A stretch of DNA of 64,000 bases from assembly GCA_049999765.1 (NCBI GenBank), contig JBNGIQ010009488.1:429804-493803 (forward strand), written 5' to 3'. The position numbers and the translations under genes were made by a program. Positions 1 through 11,629 of the stretch are shown piece by piece; the first letter of the stretch is position 1; each line of letters opens with the position of its first letter. Source of the DNA: Phaeoceros laevis. Taxonomy: Eukaryota > Anthocerotophyta > Anthocerotopsida > Notothyladales. A model generated the notes under the pieces. That model ran no database searches. It was not told the DNA's origin and saw only the letters and a list, made by a program, of their open reading frames with translations.

Positions 1-1
1 C

Positions 2-603
2 TCCAGATGGAGCAGAAAGCAGTCCGAGGAGGAGAGTCTTGAGAGTGCATATCCTGGAGCCATACAGGGTAGATAGGACTTTCGGTGTCCTCGCCTGCTG
101 AGAGACGCCCTGATTAGCCCTGGCAGGACGAGATCCTCCTGGCATTTGCACAGGGCGCCACACCTACAAACATTCCCAAGCCGAACTCCACCCGAATTGC
201 CTCTGTGCCTTGACGGAGGTCTCTGCCACTACCTTGTGCTGACTGTTCCGCCAAGCGGAAATTCAAAGAACACTTAGGCTAACAATTCGACGAAATCGAA
301 TTCAGATGAAGGACAGAAATCTGATAGTGAGTTTGACGGAGAACGCAAACTCATCAGGACACTCGAGGCCGATCAGATCAAGCCACAATTTTTCAGCTTC
401 TTCGGAGGACAACAGAGGACAACACTGTGGCAGGTCTGCCCTGCGAGGCCGAACGTGAGAACTTCTGTTCGAAATGCCTATGAGAATCTACTCCTCCCGC
501 TCCCATTTGTATACCAGCAGCGTCTTCTTTACGGTCCTCCCGCAACCCCTCCCTCCCATTATCCACCAACTTGGCAGGGCCTTCCCTCACCCTTATTTGA
601 AGG
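2..603 (+). CDS. 3' exons of an unidentified plus-strand gene (partial)
   Basis: An open plus frame without its own ATG runs from a TTAG acceptor at 277 to a TGA at about 601. Two further open stretches fit in phase upstream: about 2-91, ending before a GTAGAT donor, and about 135-230, ending before GTCTCT. Joined, they give a tail of roughly 170 residues. It has a short Cys/His-containing stretch, an acidic Ser/Glu/Asp-rich part, and a Pro/Leu/Tyr-rich C-terminus that ends in EGVGS. I do not recognise the family. The gene begins before the window and converges on the FAM184-like gene. The open frame is longer than expected by chance, but the splice choices are my inference and the strand could be wrong. 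Confidence 0.35.
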
Positions 604-1038
604 CGTCGGCTCTTGAATAGTCAGCTGGGCTCATCCCGTCCCTCATTCCTACCAGACATGATCGTGAGGTAGGCAGTCTGGTACCACCGCTGCAGGTTAA
701 GGCTGATGCTGGATTAAAATCTTAGTGATGACAGGAAAGTTTGTCGTGTCGATCGGAGTTAGAGCACGAAGCAGTGGAGAGGGGAAAGCTTCCTAGGCTG
801 GAAAGGAGGCTGCATAATGAATTCGAAGAGGAGCTGATCTAAACCATAAACTTCTGTGTCAGTGCTCACAACTAGCTCGCCGAGACGACCCATCCGGAGT
901 TCTGGAGGAGGAACGGTCTGGCGTACGCAAGGGCGTTGCATTGGGGGTCCTTGTTATTGAGTGTGGAGGGCTTAATGTCTTCACCGTTGTGGCGGTCCTC
1001 GTTCCCTTGTTCTTAGGCTTCAACCAGTCGACCACACC
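604..1038. other. Convergent intergenic stretch
   Basis: This stretch lies between the putative stop of the 5' gene and the stop of the FAM184-like gene. I see only short unsupported frames and no recognisable RNA gene or repeat. It probably holds two facing 3' untranslated regions. Confidence 0.4.
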
Positions 1039-4000
1039 CTACAACAGAGATGGTCTCTTAGATCCCAAAGACCGCTGCAGGATTTCGGAACTACCAGAAT
1101 TACAGAAAGTCTGGCTCACATGCAGGACAGTTGGGGAGTTGCCAAAAACTTTGTTGTAATTTTCCTCGCGGTTCAGAATCTCAAGCCTAAGAATTTTGGC
1201 CTCCTCTGTCGAAGGTCCAAGAGCTGTGCATGAGTTCTCACATATTTCCAGCGTAGATGAAATGTTAAGTCGCAACGACCGGGCTGTACCTGAGAGCTTG
1301 TGGTAATTTGCATCTTTTTTCTCACAGGCCCTTTGTAGTTCCCCTATGAGCAACAGATCCGCCGGGCTGGACTCTTTACTATGAAACCTATCCTGCATCA
1401 AGCAACATCACCGGGCCTTTCAGCTCACAGCATCCACAAAGAAATTGCAAGAGAGATTGATTCCGAACCAGATACCTGTAGCTTGTCGAGTTCAGATTGC
1501 GTAGTTTGTAGGCGTTCATTCATAGAAGCCTGCAGTACACGGAGAGAGCCGTCAGTAAATTGCAGCAGGCTGCCACCGTAGATGCTCGCTAGAGACAAAA
1601 TGAGTTCAAGCGAGAACCTTGGTGCTCTCCAGTTGTTGGCTAATGCATGCCATCTCTATGTTGTGCCGTTCTCGGCAAGCGTCCAGTTCTGCTGCATGTT
1701 GTGATTGCAATTCATCAGACCGCAACGCAAATTCTCCCTGCATCTCTGTTCTTTGCTCCTCCAAGCTGCACGCATCTGAACTCTCAATTAAACATTCAAA
1801 TAAATGAGAGTCTTCCGAACACCAACACCATTTACGTCAAAATCAAACCAACCAAACATGTAGACCGCTTACGATCGAGACACTTGTTCTTGAGGGACAG
1901 AATTCTCAACCAGTTCTCGGTTTCTTCGACAATCTGTTTGAGACCAAGAGAGCCTCTCCTCAAGCGACTGTTGCACAGCAATCAACTCCGCGATTTTTAG
2001 CTCCTGTGACGCCCCAAAAAGAGTCAATCAGTACACAGGCAAGAGGGCATTGTTTTCTCTGTCGACATCCAGTTGTTTGCTATGAGCTACACCTTGTGAC
2101 TGATAGATCTTTCCCCATCAGCAACGCGAGTCTCCAATTGACAGACCGTCTGCCTATTTTCAGCGATAATCTGCAGAAAACACTCCATGATACTCCTGAA
2201 GGCAAACCAGTCAAACTGAAAAACTTTCGAATTAGCTGATTCAGTGACCTTCTCTTTCTCCAGCGCATGCCACCTCCTCGTTGTCCGCCGAAGCTCAGCC
2301 AGATCAGCTTCATGCTGCCTACTGACCTGGCTCTCCTTCAGTTCCAGCTTGGCCTGCCATAAATTCTCACAGCGGGCCATTTCCTGACAGTGCCTCTCCG
2401 TAATGCCTTCAAGCTCCAAAGAGAATTGGTGCCGCTGATGCTCGAGATCCGCCATTCCCCTCTCCGATGCGTGAGCTATAGCTGCTGCAAAAGCTTCACT
2501 ATGTGCTTGTTTCTCCCGTCGAAGGTCCTCAAGCACCTGCACTGCGGATACGAGGACTTAAGTTGGCTGAATCTGTTAATTCCAAGCCGGATGAAACTGT
2601 CATTATCATGTAACAACGAAGCTACCTCCAAGTCAAGCTGGTGAGCTAGAACCAGACTCTGATGCCTCTCAGCTGCGTCACGAATGGCAGCTTGCTGTTC
2701 CAGAATCACTTCTTCGTGTTGCCGAGCCTGAGTTTTCAATTCACAGTGAAACTCTGCAATCTCTCTATCAAAACGTAATTGCATGGCCTCTTGGAGTCTT
2801 GTGCTTCCAGCTTCCTGCACAACAAAGGAAAAACGTCTGCATGACGACAACCTCCAACGAGAAGCCTCTCGCGTTCCTTCAAAAGTAATCACGTCGCCTT
2901 CATTTCCTGAAGTGTTGTTTTTACCTCAGCATGCCAAATAAATCAACTAAACCTGGTGGCAGGAGCGGTTAATCGTGTCTACCTTTTGTTCCTCCAGCTG
3001 CTTACGGACTTCCAACAGCTCCATCTGCCGATACCGGACAACATCAAAACAACACCCATTCACCCTTCAAAACAACTCCGCGAACTCACCCGTCCACGAC
3101 AAAAATCAACCCAGCTACAAGGATACCTTGTGATTCTGAGATAACATCTCAAGCTTCTTATCATTCTCCAGCTGCTGGCCAAGCAGTGCCTCTTTAAGTC
3201 TGTGACACTCCAACCCATCCTCTGCAACATTTAGGTCTCAGAACCATCCGAATGCCAGTAATTTTAGTGTCTCTTCTCAACGTTTTGCAGATGGTTTGTG
3301 AGGAAAGTCGTACAGTTTTATCTCGGCAGAGGAACTCCGTTCCTTCTCTGCAGAGAAGATCGCAGCTTTGATGCCTTCATCAGCCTGCATTTTGAGATCC
3401 TCAATGCTAGCCGCCTGCTCTAAGATTTTAGCCTCAGACTGCGATGCATGAAGTCCTTTTTCTCAGAAACCGTGTGGAACAGTAAAATTTGCATCAAAAG
3501 CTAGTACAGGATCTGCGACAAAGGATCTTGCAACATACTTTTGACACTTGTTCTTGCCAAGTTGCCAAGCTTTGCTGCTGGTGTTCACATTTTCTCTGCG
3601 AGTCCTTAAGCTGCCGAGTAAGAGATGCCAAGACCTGCGAATTAATCAGAAAGAAGTCAGAAGAGGCTTGGGTATTCCTGCTGGCTTGGAAACGTTCTGT
3701 GCGGGAACACAATATGAGCACTGGATGGAAAGTGCGCAAAGGAACAAACCTGTTTTGACAGCTGTGATTGCTTTAGGGTGTGTTTCTGCAACTCTGCAAA
3801 TTCACTTTCAAGCCTGGTCCCCGTGCTAACAAGGCTCTCGAGCTCCTCTTGGAGCTTACAAACCTAATCAAGCGCTGACATTAATTTGTAGGTAGCTGAA
3901 TTGCAACTCCTACCACAACGCTCTCTTGTCCACTCCAGATGTAGTTCACGAGGCTCGAAGTGTGGGGATGAGGACGTGCCTGTGCCTCATAGAGACAAAG

Positions 4001-7000
4001 AAGCTCCGTGGACTTCGTTCGTTGCTGCTCCAGCCTCGACTCAAACGCAAATGCAAACTTTGCATAGTCCTCCTTGGCTTTGGCCTCAGACTGTTCTGCA
4101 ATGAACACGACAAGCCAGACGTTCCAGTCATCCTCTGCATTGGTTCTTCAGAGGAAAAAGCAAGAGGGAAATCTTGCGCGTAGCATTGCTGCTGTGAGCT
4201 TACTCCACTTCCTCCGTATGGACTCCTCCAAGGAAGCAACCTGAACTTGTGCACCCTTCTTTTGCTCATCCAGCTGCACTCAAGTAGGTGGGGCACCGTT
4301 AGAGCTTGATCATTAGAACATACTTTTCTGCAGGACCACCAAGGACTTCTCTAGCATGCCATCTGCAAAAAAGGGTACCCAGGTACAGACCTGCATGAGA
4401 AAGGCTCTTTGCACACTGTTCATGGTCAATTCGTGGTTTGAAATTTGCTGCTTGAGTTTCAGCTCCATTAGTTCCTTGACATGATTAGCTGATTGCTCAC
4501 TCTGTTGAAAAACAGATGAGTAAGTGAAGGTTCCGCCTGGTTCGCTTTGCGAAAGGTGAATATGGAAAGACTTCGGTCACCTGCGCCAGCCTTTCAAGCT
4601 GAAGAGCAGAGATCTCCGCTGTCAGAGAATTGGTCTTTGCAAAGGCATCAGCCTCTTTCCTCCTCATCTCTACCTCCAACTTACTAATTGCATCTTTTGT
4701 TGTTCTGATCTGTATAAATACCGGAATGGATCCACTTACTCCAAACTTTATCAGTGCAACTAATCACTTCAACACTTATTGCCCACCACAACCCAGCTTA
4801 AGAACACGAAGTTGTGGTGCAGGACTTGGCCAATTTGCATCGTACTTCTTCTTGGAGCCTCCGGTTATCCATCACTGCAACGTTGTGGTCTTTTCGGCTT
4901 GTAGCCAAGGATAGCTGCAGCTCATCAACCTAGCAAGCAATCTGCTAGGTGAGTGGATACACCTGAGACCATAAAGACCAGCAGTAACTGCTGGACTTGG
5001 GATTCCTTTCTAGCACGAAAATGTACCTTCTTCTTAAACTGTTTCAACTCATCCTCATTTAGTGCACAGGCTGTTGTCAAGTTTCCAATCTCCTTTTGCA
5101 TAGTAAGAGTCTTACTTTCCTGCAGCACACAAGCAGCAAACCTGACTCAAATTGTGGTTGCGTGTCTTGAACATGTCAAACTTGTTGAATTCTTCATTCT
5201 GCATGCCCTGTGGGAAAACGAGGTAACATTCACCAGGGCTGAGATAGTTGATGTATAGGCAGCTTTCATTTCCCTGCAAATTAGAAGCACTCATTGGAGT
5301 TTGTTGTTTCGATACCCAATTGAGGTTGTCCTCACATACTATCACAGGTCAGTAGCGTTCCATAAGCCTAATGTTGGCTCACATTGAGAACAAAAGGGGC
5401 AACTGAAAAATAAAATAAAATAACTGTAAAGAAAGCGTACTCCGATTTCTTCTTTTCAGAGTCAAGAGTTGTTGAAACAGTCTGTACATCCTTCAAAGAT
5501 ACGCGCAACTTTTCCATCTGGCTACGGCCAGAAACGGAGATAAATCTACGTGGGCAAAGTAAGTTAGCAAAACTGTCAAAGAACAGGCACCTGTACGAAG
5601 TCGACCAGTTACCGCGATAGAGCTTTCACTCTTCAATGCTGAATAGGAAATTTGCAACGCCTTCTTTCTTTCTCTATCCTGTGGAATTGCGAAACACGAC
5701 AGACATGATAACTGGCTAAGGCACTTGATGACTGACTTCACAAAATTCCAAACAACTTCTGCATCCATACCTGGGCCAAGCTTGAACTGGTGGTCTGCAA
5801 CATAGCATGAGCCTCCCTCAACTGCTCACGCAGAGCATGTACCTCCTGCCGCAAACTGTCTCGTTCCTCAATCATGCCCTCCAATTCTTTCTTCATGGAG
5901 GCTTCCTGAATAGTGTTCAAACGTTACAGACATAAACTTGTGCTGACTGCTATTGGGACTGAATTGTGTGCAGAATCATACCCTCATCTACATAACTTCG
6001 GCTTACTTGCTTCTCGTGTCTTGAATTAGCCGTAGCATGTTTTTCGCACAACTGCTTGACATATTCTTTGTTCTCCATCTGCCAGAGACATTCTTCAGAC
6101 CCTTCAACAAAACAAACTTCTTCAAGGTAAGTTTGCCATTCTGAATGCCTCAACTAAGCTAGAATGCATGACTACACTGTTAACCCCAATCCCAATCCTT
6201 GACAGAGACTCTTAATCGGTTGAATCTAACCCATCTACCTGCATCTGTGCAATCTCCTCTGCATGCACTGCCTTGAGCACCTGGTGAACCACAGACAAGG
6301 ACCACAATTCGATTTTCAGTACCAGCCAACTGACCTAAAATATACTCTCCTTCACTCTGGAGCGAAAACAGTTCACAATCTTTATCGACAAAGGGTACCT
6401 CAATTGATTGTAGGATCTCCTTTCGAGCTTCATCCTGAGACTGCATCTCACGTTGTACCTGCATTTGCAAGGTTGCTTCAGCTTGTCTCTGGCTTTCGGT
6501 CCGAATGATTGCAACCTCCTCTTCCATTTTTTGTCGTTCCGCCTTGATCTGATGAGTCAAGATTCATGACCTGTTCAGCAACCAGAGTTGACATCCAATT
6601 CTGAGCGACAGACTTCACACAACCACGACATTCAGGGAATACCTCTTGGGCATGAAGCAATTTCATTTCCTGAATATCCTGCTTAGTAAGCACCCAGTTT
6701 ATCAGCTGCCTTAACCCTAAGGGGTGCATTAGCCAGTCGATGCGATGCAGTGGAGTGCACAAGGATGAGACAGCAGAAGTACCGTACCTGGAAATGCTGC
6801 TTGGCTGACAGGGCACTTTGCCGAAGCTTCTCAGATTGGTTAGCAAGCTCAGTTCTCAGCTGTAACATCTCCCTGGGAACATAATAGTATGAACATTAAA
6901 ACTCGAAAAATTGTATCCCAATAGTAGTGTTCAATGAGAGACTACACCGACGTACCTTTTCAGCGCCTCGTACTGTTGCTCTGCCGCATCACGCAACGAG

Positions 7001-7440
7001 CGTTCCCTCTCTTTTGCGTTCTACAAGGCAAGTTCAAGTCATGTGGAAAGGAGAAATAAGTACCAGCGTCCACAAACCTTGTGCAGCGCAGTACCTTGAT
7101 AGCCTCCTTTGCCTTCTTGTCCTGCCTTTTAGTCTCCAACTCATCCTTAAATGTCCTGATACGACTTGCTGTTTCCTTTAAAATCTCCTCTATCTCACCG
7201 TCATTCTGCTCAGCAAAGGCCTGCCCATTGCACGGGTAGAGGATGAGATAATTGTCGCAAGAACACTAGAAGCGATAAGCTGACAATACTGAAAGAACTG
7301 AAACGAACCGGGTAAGTCAAATCGGAGCCCTCAGACGGATAGGAACCAAAATGTTCCATGAGCTTGGTGAGCTGGGCAAGCTTTTGGGACATTCGTTCCT
7401 CGAGAGTTGGCCATGAAGGATTCGCCTCTTTGTCAGCCAT
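1039..7440 (-). CDS. FAM184-like coiled-coil protein, many exons
   Basis: The gene starts at ATG 7440 (MADKEANPSW...) and is read through about twenty short exons separated by introns near 80-100 bp. Clear exons lie at about 7440-7307, 7220-7094, 7022-6957, 6873-6787, 6681-6642, 6550-6390 and 6282-6241; others around 5.9 kb and 2.9-2.1 kb are equally coiled-coil in nature. Almost every exon is rich in Glu, Lys, Gln, Ala and Leu, as expected of a long alpha-helical rod. Two places recall the animal FAM184A/B family: the N-terminal MSQKLAQLTK followed, after one intron, by EIEEILKETASRI, and the C-terminal block LNREENYNKVFG close to the stop at 1039. The spliced protein should be around 1,000 residues. 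FAM184 function is poorly known. Its placement head to head with a ciliary kinesin suggests a sperm-flagellum or basal-body role, which is inference. Exon ends in the middle third are not individually resolved. Confidence 0.72.
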
Positions 7441-8115
7441 GTTGGATCTGTGACTTTGTAACGTGCCTGCAGACAAGATGTCCAACGACCGGGCATTCTC
7501 TACAGGAAAAACTAGGACCTGCTGCAGCTTAGGTGCGCAAACAGAACAAGGCTCATTCCTTGACCTGCGAGGCCCCTCACCCTTTGAAGCAGCAACTCTT
7601 CAGCGTCAGACGTCGCCTATTACGCGGTACAGCTCAACCAGAAGATCCACCCCAATCTGAGAATTCAGAACCCGATGCCAAGGGAGACAGAAGAGAGCAG
7701 TTGAAATGCAGTTGCCATCTTCACGATCGCATGAAATGTGCACTCGTTACCTCCCAGTTACCTCCTCGTGACTTTTCAACACTTTCAGTTGACCTGTTTA
7801 CTGATTTGTAAGTGTTGCGTTTTGTTGGACGAGGCCCGGGAGGTCAGGTTTCCCACGAAGAATTTCCAGTGGGAGCGCTGTCCACAAACCGAGTTCCCAT
7901 GGATTGCTACCAGGCAAGGTTTAAGGAAGGAGTTGAGTACCTGATTCGAATCTTGCGATCACAAGGTGAGCAATTTCGTGTAGTTTACTTATTGGTCCCT
8001 AAGAAATCTGAAAACCATGCTGTGGGATCGATTGGAAGCAATATTAATATGTATAAATTCCTACACGTCTGCATATTCTTAGGCAACACAATTTGAAGAC
8101 CTATTGCAATCCACA
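7441..8115. promoter_or_regulatory. Divergent intergenic region between FAM184-like and KIF6-like genes
   Basis: About 675 bp separate the two divergent start codons, so both promoters must lie here. I found no clear TATA box. A short open stretch starting at ATG 7899 ends at a possible donor (CAAG/GTGAGC, after 7965). It could add an N-terminal leader to the kinesin only through a weak acceptor at 8097-8098. An in-frame TAG at 8080-8082 closes the kinesin frame otherwise. Confidence 0.45.
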
Positions 8116-10806
8116 ATGGGAATGGAAATTCAAGAAGGTTTTGAAAGTAATATTGAGATCTTTCTACGAATGCGACCACATAAAGTGGGTGTAGCAACCC
8201 ATAAAATAAACGAGGATCAAAATATCATTCAATGGTCTGTCCCTAGGCAAGCTCAATTAGGGATGATAAACCACCAGCGCGAACACTACAACTTCAATTT
8301 TACAGGGATTTTTGATATGGATGCAAAGCAAGATATTGTATTTGAAGCTATTGGAAGAAAAGTTGTGTTGGGGGCTTTGGATGGATATAATGGTACTATT
8401 TTTGCTTATGGCCAAACTGGGTCCGGTAAAACATACACAATAACAGGTGGAGCTGAAAAATATGTTGAAAGAGGTATTATTCCTCGCGCCATCTCACTAA
8501 TATTTAGCGATCTCACAAAGAGGAAGGACTACACATATATATTGCATTTTTCTTATGTTGAGATTTACAACGAAAACGGTTATGATCTTCTAGATCCTGA
8601 CCATGAAACTAAAGCTCTGGAAGATCTTCCTAAAGTCACTATGATGGAAGATGACGAAAATCACATTCATCTGCGAAATCTTTCTATGCATTTGGCTATG
8701 AATGAGGAAGAAGCTCTGAATCTTTTGTTTATAGGCGACACAAATCGGATGATTTGTGCCACACCCATGAACATGGCAAGTAGTCGGTCTCATTGTATTT
8801 TCAGTATAACCATTGAAGCTCGAAAAGCTGGAGAAGACACTGTGCGAAGGTCCAAATTGCATTTGGTGGACCTTGCTGGTTCAGAGAGAGTCAGTAAAAC
8901 CAAAGTTGACGGACATATACTTAGAGAGGCCAAGTATATTAATTTGTCTCTCCATTTCCTGGAACAAGTCATAATTGCTCTTCAAGAAAGAAGTCAAGGT
9001 AAACCTAGGGATCATATTCCATACAGGAATTCCATGATGACATCAATGTTAAGAGACTCATTGGGTGGAAATTGTAGAACTGTAATGATTGCTACTGTTA
9101 GTACTGCCCAAGAGCAGTTGGAAGAAACCATTTCAACTTGTCGTTTTGCGCAACGTGTGGCTATGGTGTCAAACAAAGTTGAAATAAATGAAGAAATTGA
9201 TCCAAACATGTTGATCAAGCGGTTGAAGCAAGAAATCTTGGATCTAAAGGATGAAATTGAACTCTTGAAAGGAGCAAATGGAGGTGACAATTTACAGTGC
9301 CCTAAAACTAGTAGTGATATTGAAGCCATCCGGAATCAAATTATGACTTATGTCCATGATGACTCTCCAAATGCACAATTAAAGTGCGAACTAAATATGT
9401 TTTATATTAAGAATGCATTTCATCTTTTTAAGCTTCTAGTGCGGCAACTAGAAATGTCACAACACCTTTCTAGCGGTGGACTACCATCTGACCCACATGC
9501 ACATGATGCGAACTTAGAAACTAAATCATCATTGTGCAAGCAAGTTCAGGATTTGAAATTTGAGCTACAACAAAGAGATAACGAAATTAACATACTTGTT
9601 TCTTTTATAAGAAAACATGAGAATAAGATAATGTGCAAGCCAACAGAATCGAGATGTGTGGAAAAAGGAAATGAAATCGTAGTAAATCCTTGTGGTCAAT
9701 CCTTAAGTGCACCTAGCACTAGAGCAAATAGTAGTGAAAAACAAAGAAGTAGGATAAATGGGCAGCAGGAAGCCGAAACATTTCATCTTGAGCCATTTTC
9801 TACTTGCGCGCAGTTTGATAGTTGTGTTTCTAACAAGCTCATTCTTAGTAGAAATCAATGCTTTGAGGTTTTTTGCTCAAACTATCCAGCCATGCAATCA
9901 ATTACTGAAAACAAGTGTCTTCTAAAGTCAAATTATAGTGAGGCAAAAAAACTTGGAGACCTAGTTAATAAAGCAAGAGAAAGAATTAGTGAGCTAAAAA
10001 AAAAGATTGAAAAGCAGAGAGTTGATAGGGCAATGCAAAACTTACTGAAGGGCAAACTTGAGGATACAATAGAAAATTTGGACGAGGAAGATGAGTATTT
10101 GATTCGATTGATCGATGCTGAAAAAATGAAATACAAGGAAGGATTTGTTAAGCTGAGGGATCTTAAGAAAGAAATTGAGCATTTACATACATTGTTAGAA
10201 CGATCTAGAGTCAAACTTCATGATGATTTTGAGACATGGCTGAGCTTCTTGCAAACTCCCTTAGGCACTCCAAATGGCACTCCACATGGCCAGAGTGAAC
10301 TTTTGCCTGCTCCATGTTATATCGAAAATGGTAATCTGCAGCCGCTATCTACTTCCTCTAGTTCCTCCGAATTATCAGATGCATCCATGTTATTGCTATT
10401 CCAACCAAACAAAGCACTCATGAACAATCTTGACCAGCCTCCAAAGTATGTAGAAGCTGATTGTGTAAACAAATCAATAGTTGAATTCCCATCCACAATA
10501 AAGCATGGAGAAACCAAGCGCAAACCATCTACTTGTCAAGTAGAACATATGCTACAGGAGTTGGACTTCCCGTCCTCAGCACCTAGAAAAAGGATGAGTC
10601 AGCATGGACAAGAAGCAAGAAAACAATGGAGGGATATCCCTTCCACCAAGAACAATAACAACTTGGTGGAAACAGGAAACCATAGCGAAAGAAAAGTTCG
10701 GCTAACAGGAAATGCGGAGGCCGATGCAGATATTTTGGCGTTTTACCAAGCCAGATCGGATTTTCTAAGGCGCAGCCATGTTGACATGCAATGTGCAGAT
10801 GGCTAG
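8116..10806 (+). CDS. KIF6-like kinesin-9 family motor protein, intronless
   Basis: A single uninterrupted frame encodes 896 residues. It holds an N-terminal motor with the P-loop GQTGSGKT (residues 99-106), switch I SSRSH near 223 and switch II DLAGSER near 252. The pattern ITGGAEKYVERGIIPRA followed later by YDLLDP, LEDLPKVT and YRNSMMTSMLRDSLGGNCRT is that of KIF6 rather than KIF9. After the neck come coiled coils with QQRDNEINILVSFI and a C-terminal tail (ADADILAFYQARSDFL) that also matches the end of animal KIF6. Length is close to the family (about 810 in human). KIF6 and KIF9 motors work in motile cilia, so the likely site here is the sperm flagellum. The gene has no introns and is noticeably more A+T-rich than its spliced neighbours, suggesting origin by retroposition. 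ATG 8116 is the first ATG after an in-frame stop at 8080; ATG 8122 is an alternative. Confidence 0.93.
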   Translation: MGMEIQEGFESNIEIFLRMRPHKVGVATHKINEDQNIIQWSVPRQAQLGMINHQREHYNFNFTGIFDMDAKQDIVFEAIGRKVVLGALDGYNGTIFAYGQTGSGKTYTITGGAEKYVERGIIPRAISLIFSDLTKRKDYTYILHFSYVEIYNENGYDLLDPDHETKALEDLPKVTMMEDDENHIHLRNLSMHLAMNEEEALNLLFIGDTNRMICATPMNMASSRSHCIFSITIEARKAGEDTVRRSKLHLVDLAGSERVSKTKVDGHILREAKYINLSLHFLEQVIIALQERSQGKPRDHIPYRNSMMTSMLRDSLGGNCRTVMIATVSTAQEQLEETISTCRFAQRVAMVSNKVEINEEIDPNMLIKRLKQEILDLKDEIELLKGANGGDNLQCPKTSSDIEAIRNQIMTYVHDDSPNAQLKCELNMFYIKNAFHLFKLLVRQLEMSQHLSSGGLPSDPHAHDANLETKSSLCKQVQDLKFELQQRDNEINILVSFIRKHENKIMCKPTESRCVEKGNEIVVNPCGQSLSAPSTRANSSEKQRSRINGQQEAETFHLEPFSTCAQFDSCVSNKLILSRNQCFEVFCSNYPAMQSITENKCLLKSNYSEAKKLGDLVNKARERISELKKKIEKQRVDRAMQNLLKGKLEDTIENLDEEDEYLIRLIDAEKMKYKEGFVKLRDLKKEIEHLHTLLERSRVKLHDDFETWLSFLQTPLGTPNGTPHGQSELLPAPCYIENGNLQPLSTSSSSSELSDASMLLLFQPNKALMNNLDQPPKYVEADCVNKSIVEFPSTIKHGETKRKPSTCQVEHMLQELDFPSSAPRKRMSQHGQEARKQWRDIPSTKNNNNLVETGNHSERKVRLTGNAEADADILAFYQARSDFLRRSHVDMQCADG

Positions 10807-11629
10807 TTTCAAAATAAGCTACCAAAGTCGCATGAGCCGTAGTTTCGATAGTGAAGGAACCTCCATATTTCACAGGGGCTACTTGCAACCTGTGCTCCGA
10901 GTCCGCAACCCGCACTCCGAGTCCGCAACCCGCATTGCGTGGAGAATGTGAGGAAGGGTTATTTATAGACCTGTCCACGTCGTGAAGGGGTAATGTCACT
11001 GGCACGGAACCGGATATGTGAAAGGCAGTGGTACCGGTGGTCGGCTCCTGGGTGCATCCCCATTTTCAGAACTACAATCGGGGCTGACTTCCACCAGGTC
11101 ATGCCGAGGAGTCTGGGAACGTTGCATCTTTGTTCTCGGAGAAGGACATCAACCACCAACCTGACGGAAGCAATGGCGGTCCCCAAGGAAGCTTTGAGGA
11201 GCAGCCATCTCCAGGTACCTAAGGTTGGCTCAGCATACGCTAGGCCCTTCGAGACAGAGAGACTAAGCATTCCGGTGATTCTTCAACTCCAAACTTCCGC
11301 TTGTCGTTTGTTGTCAGTCGACCCGAATGCTTCGAGGTCGTCACTGACAAGTGATTTTCCGAGTCTGCCTCTTCGCTTCATCTCCCTCCACTGTTGTATA
11401 CATGTGCTTGCGTGAGCAGGTGATCTACGAATCTACACCTGGAACGTGCTATCGTAGGCGTTTGATGCTATCGTAGGCGTTTTATCAGCACGGTACTGCT
11501 CTATCTTTTCGCGGTCGTCCGTCGTGGTCAGACATCAAGCTAGCAGGGCCTTTCAGTTTGATAAAGCAAGCTCGGGAGATCTTTGGAGACTCGGGAGCCG
11601 AGCAACCCTAGTACCTCGGTGTCTTTACC
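10807..11629. other. Intergenic region with two short direct repeats
   Basis: No gene is supported. A 20-bp unit (ctccgagtccgcaacccgca) is repeated in tandem at about 10892-10936. The 17-bp unit tgctatcgtaggcgttt occurs twice at about 11448-11483. The second half presumably carries the promoter of the downstream pectinase-like gene. Confidence 0.5.

Noticed and set aside
7899-7965. Possible first coding exon of the kinesin
   Set aside because: Phase fits only with a weak acceptor at 8097-8098, and the ATG at 8116 already gives a normal KIF6 start.
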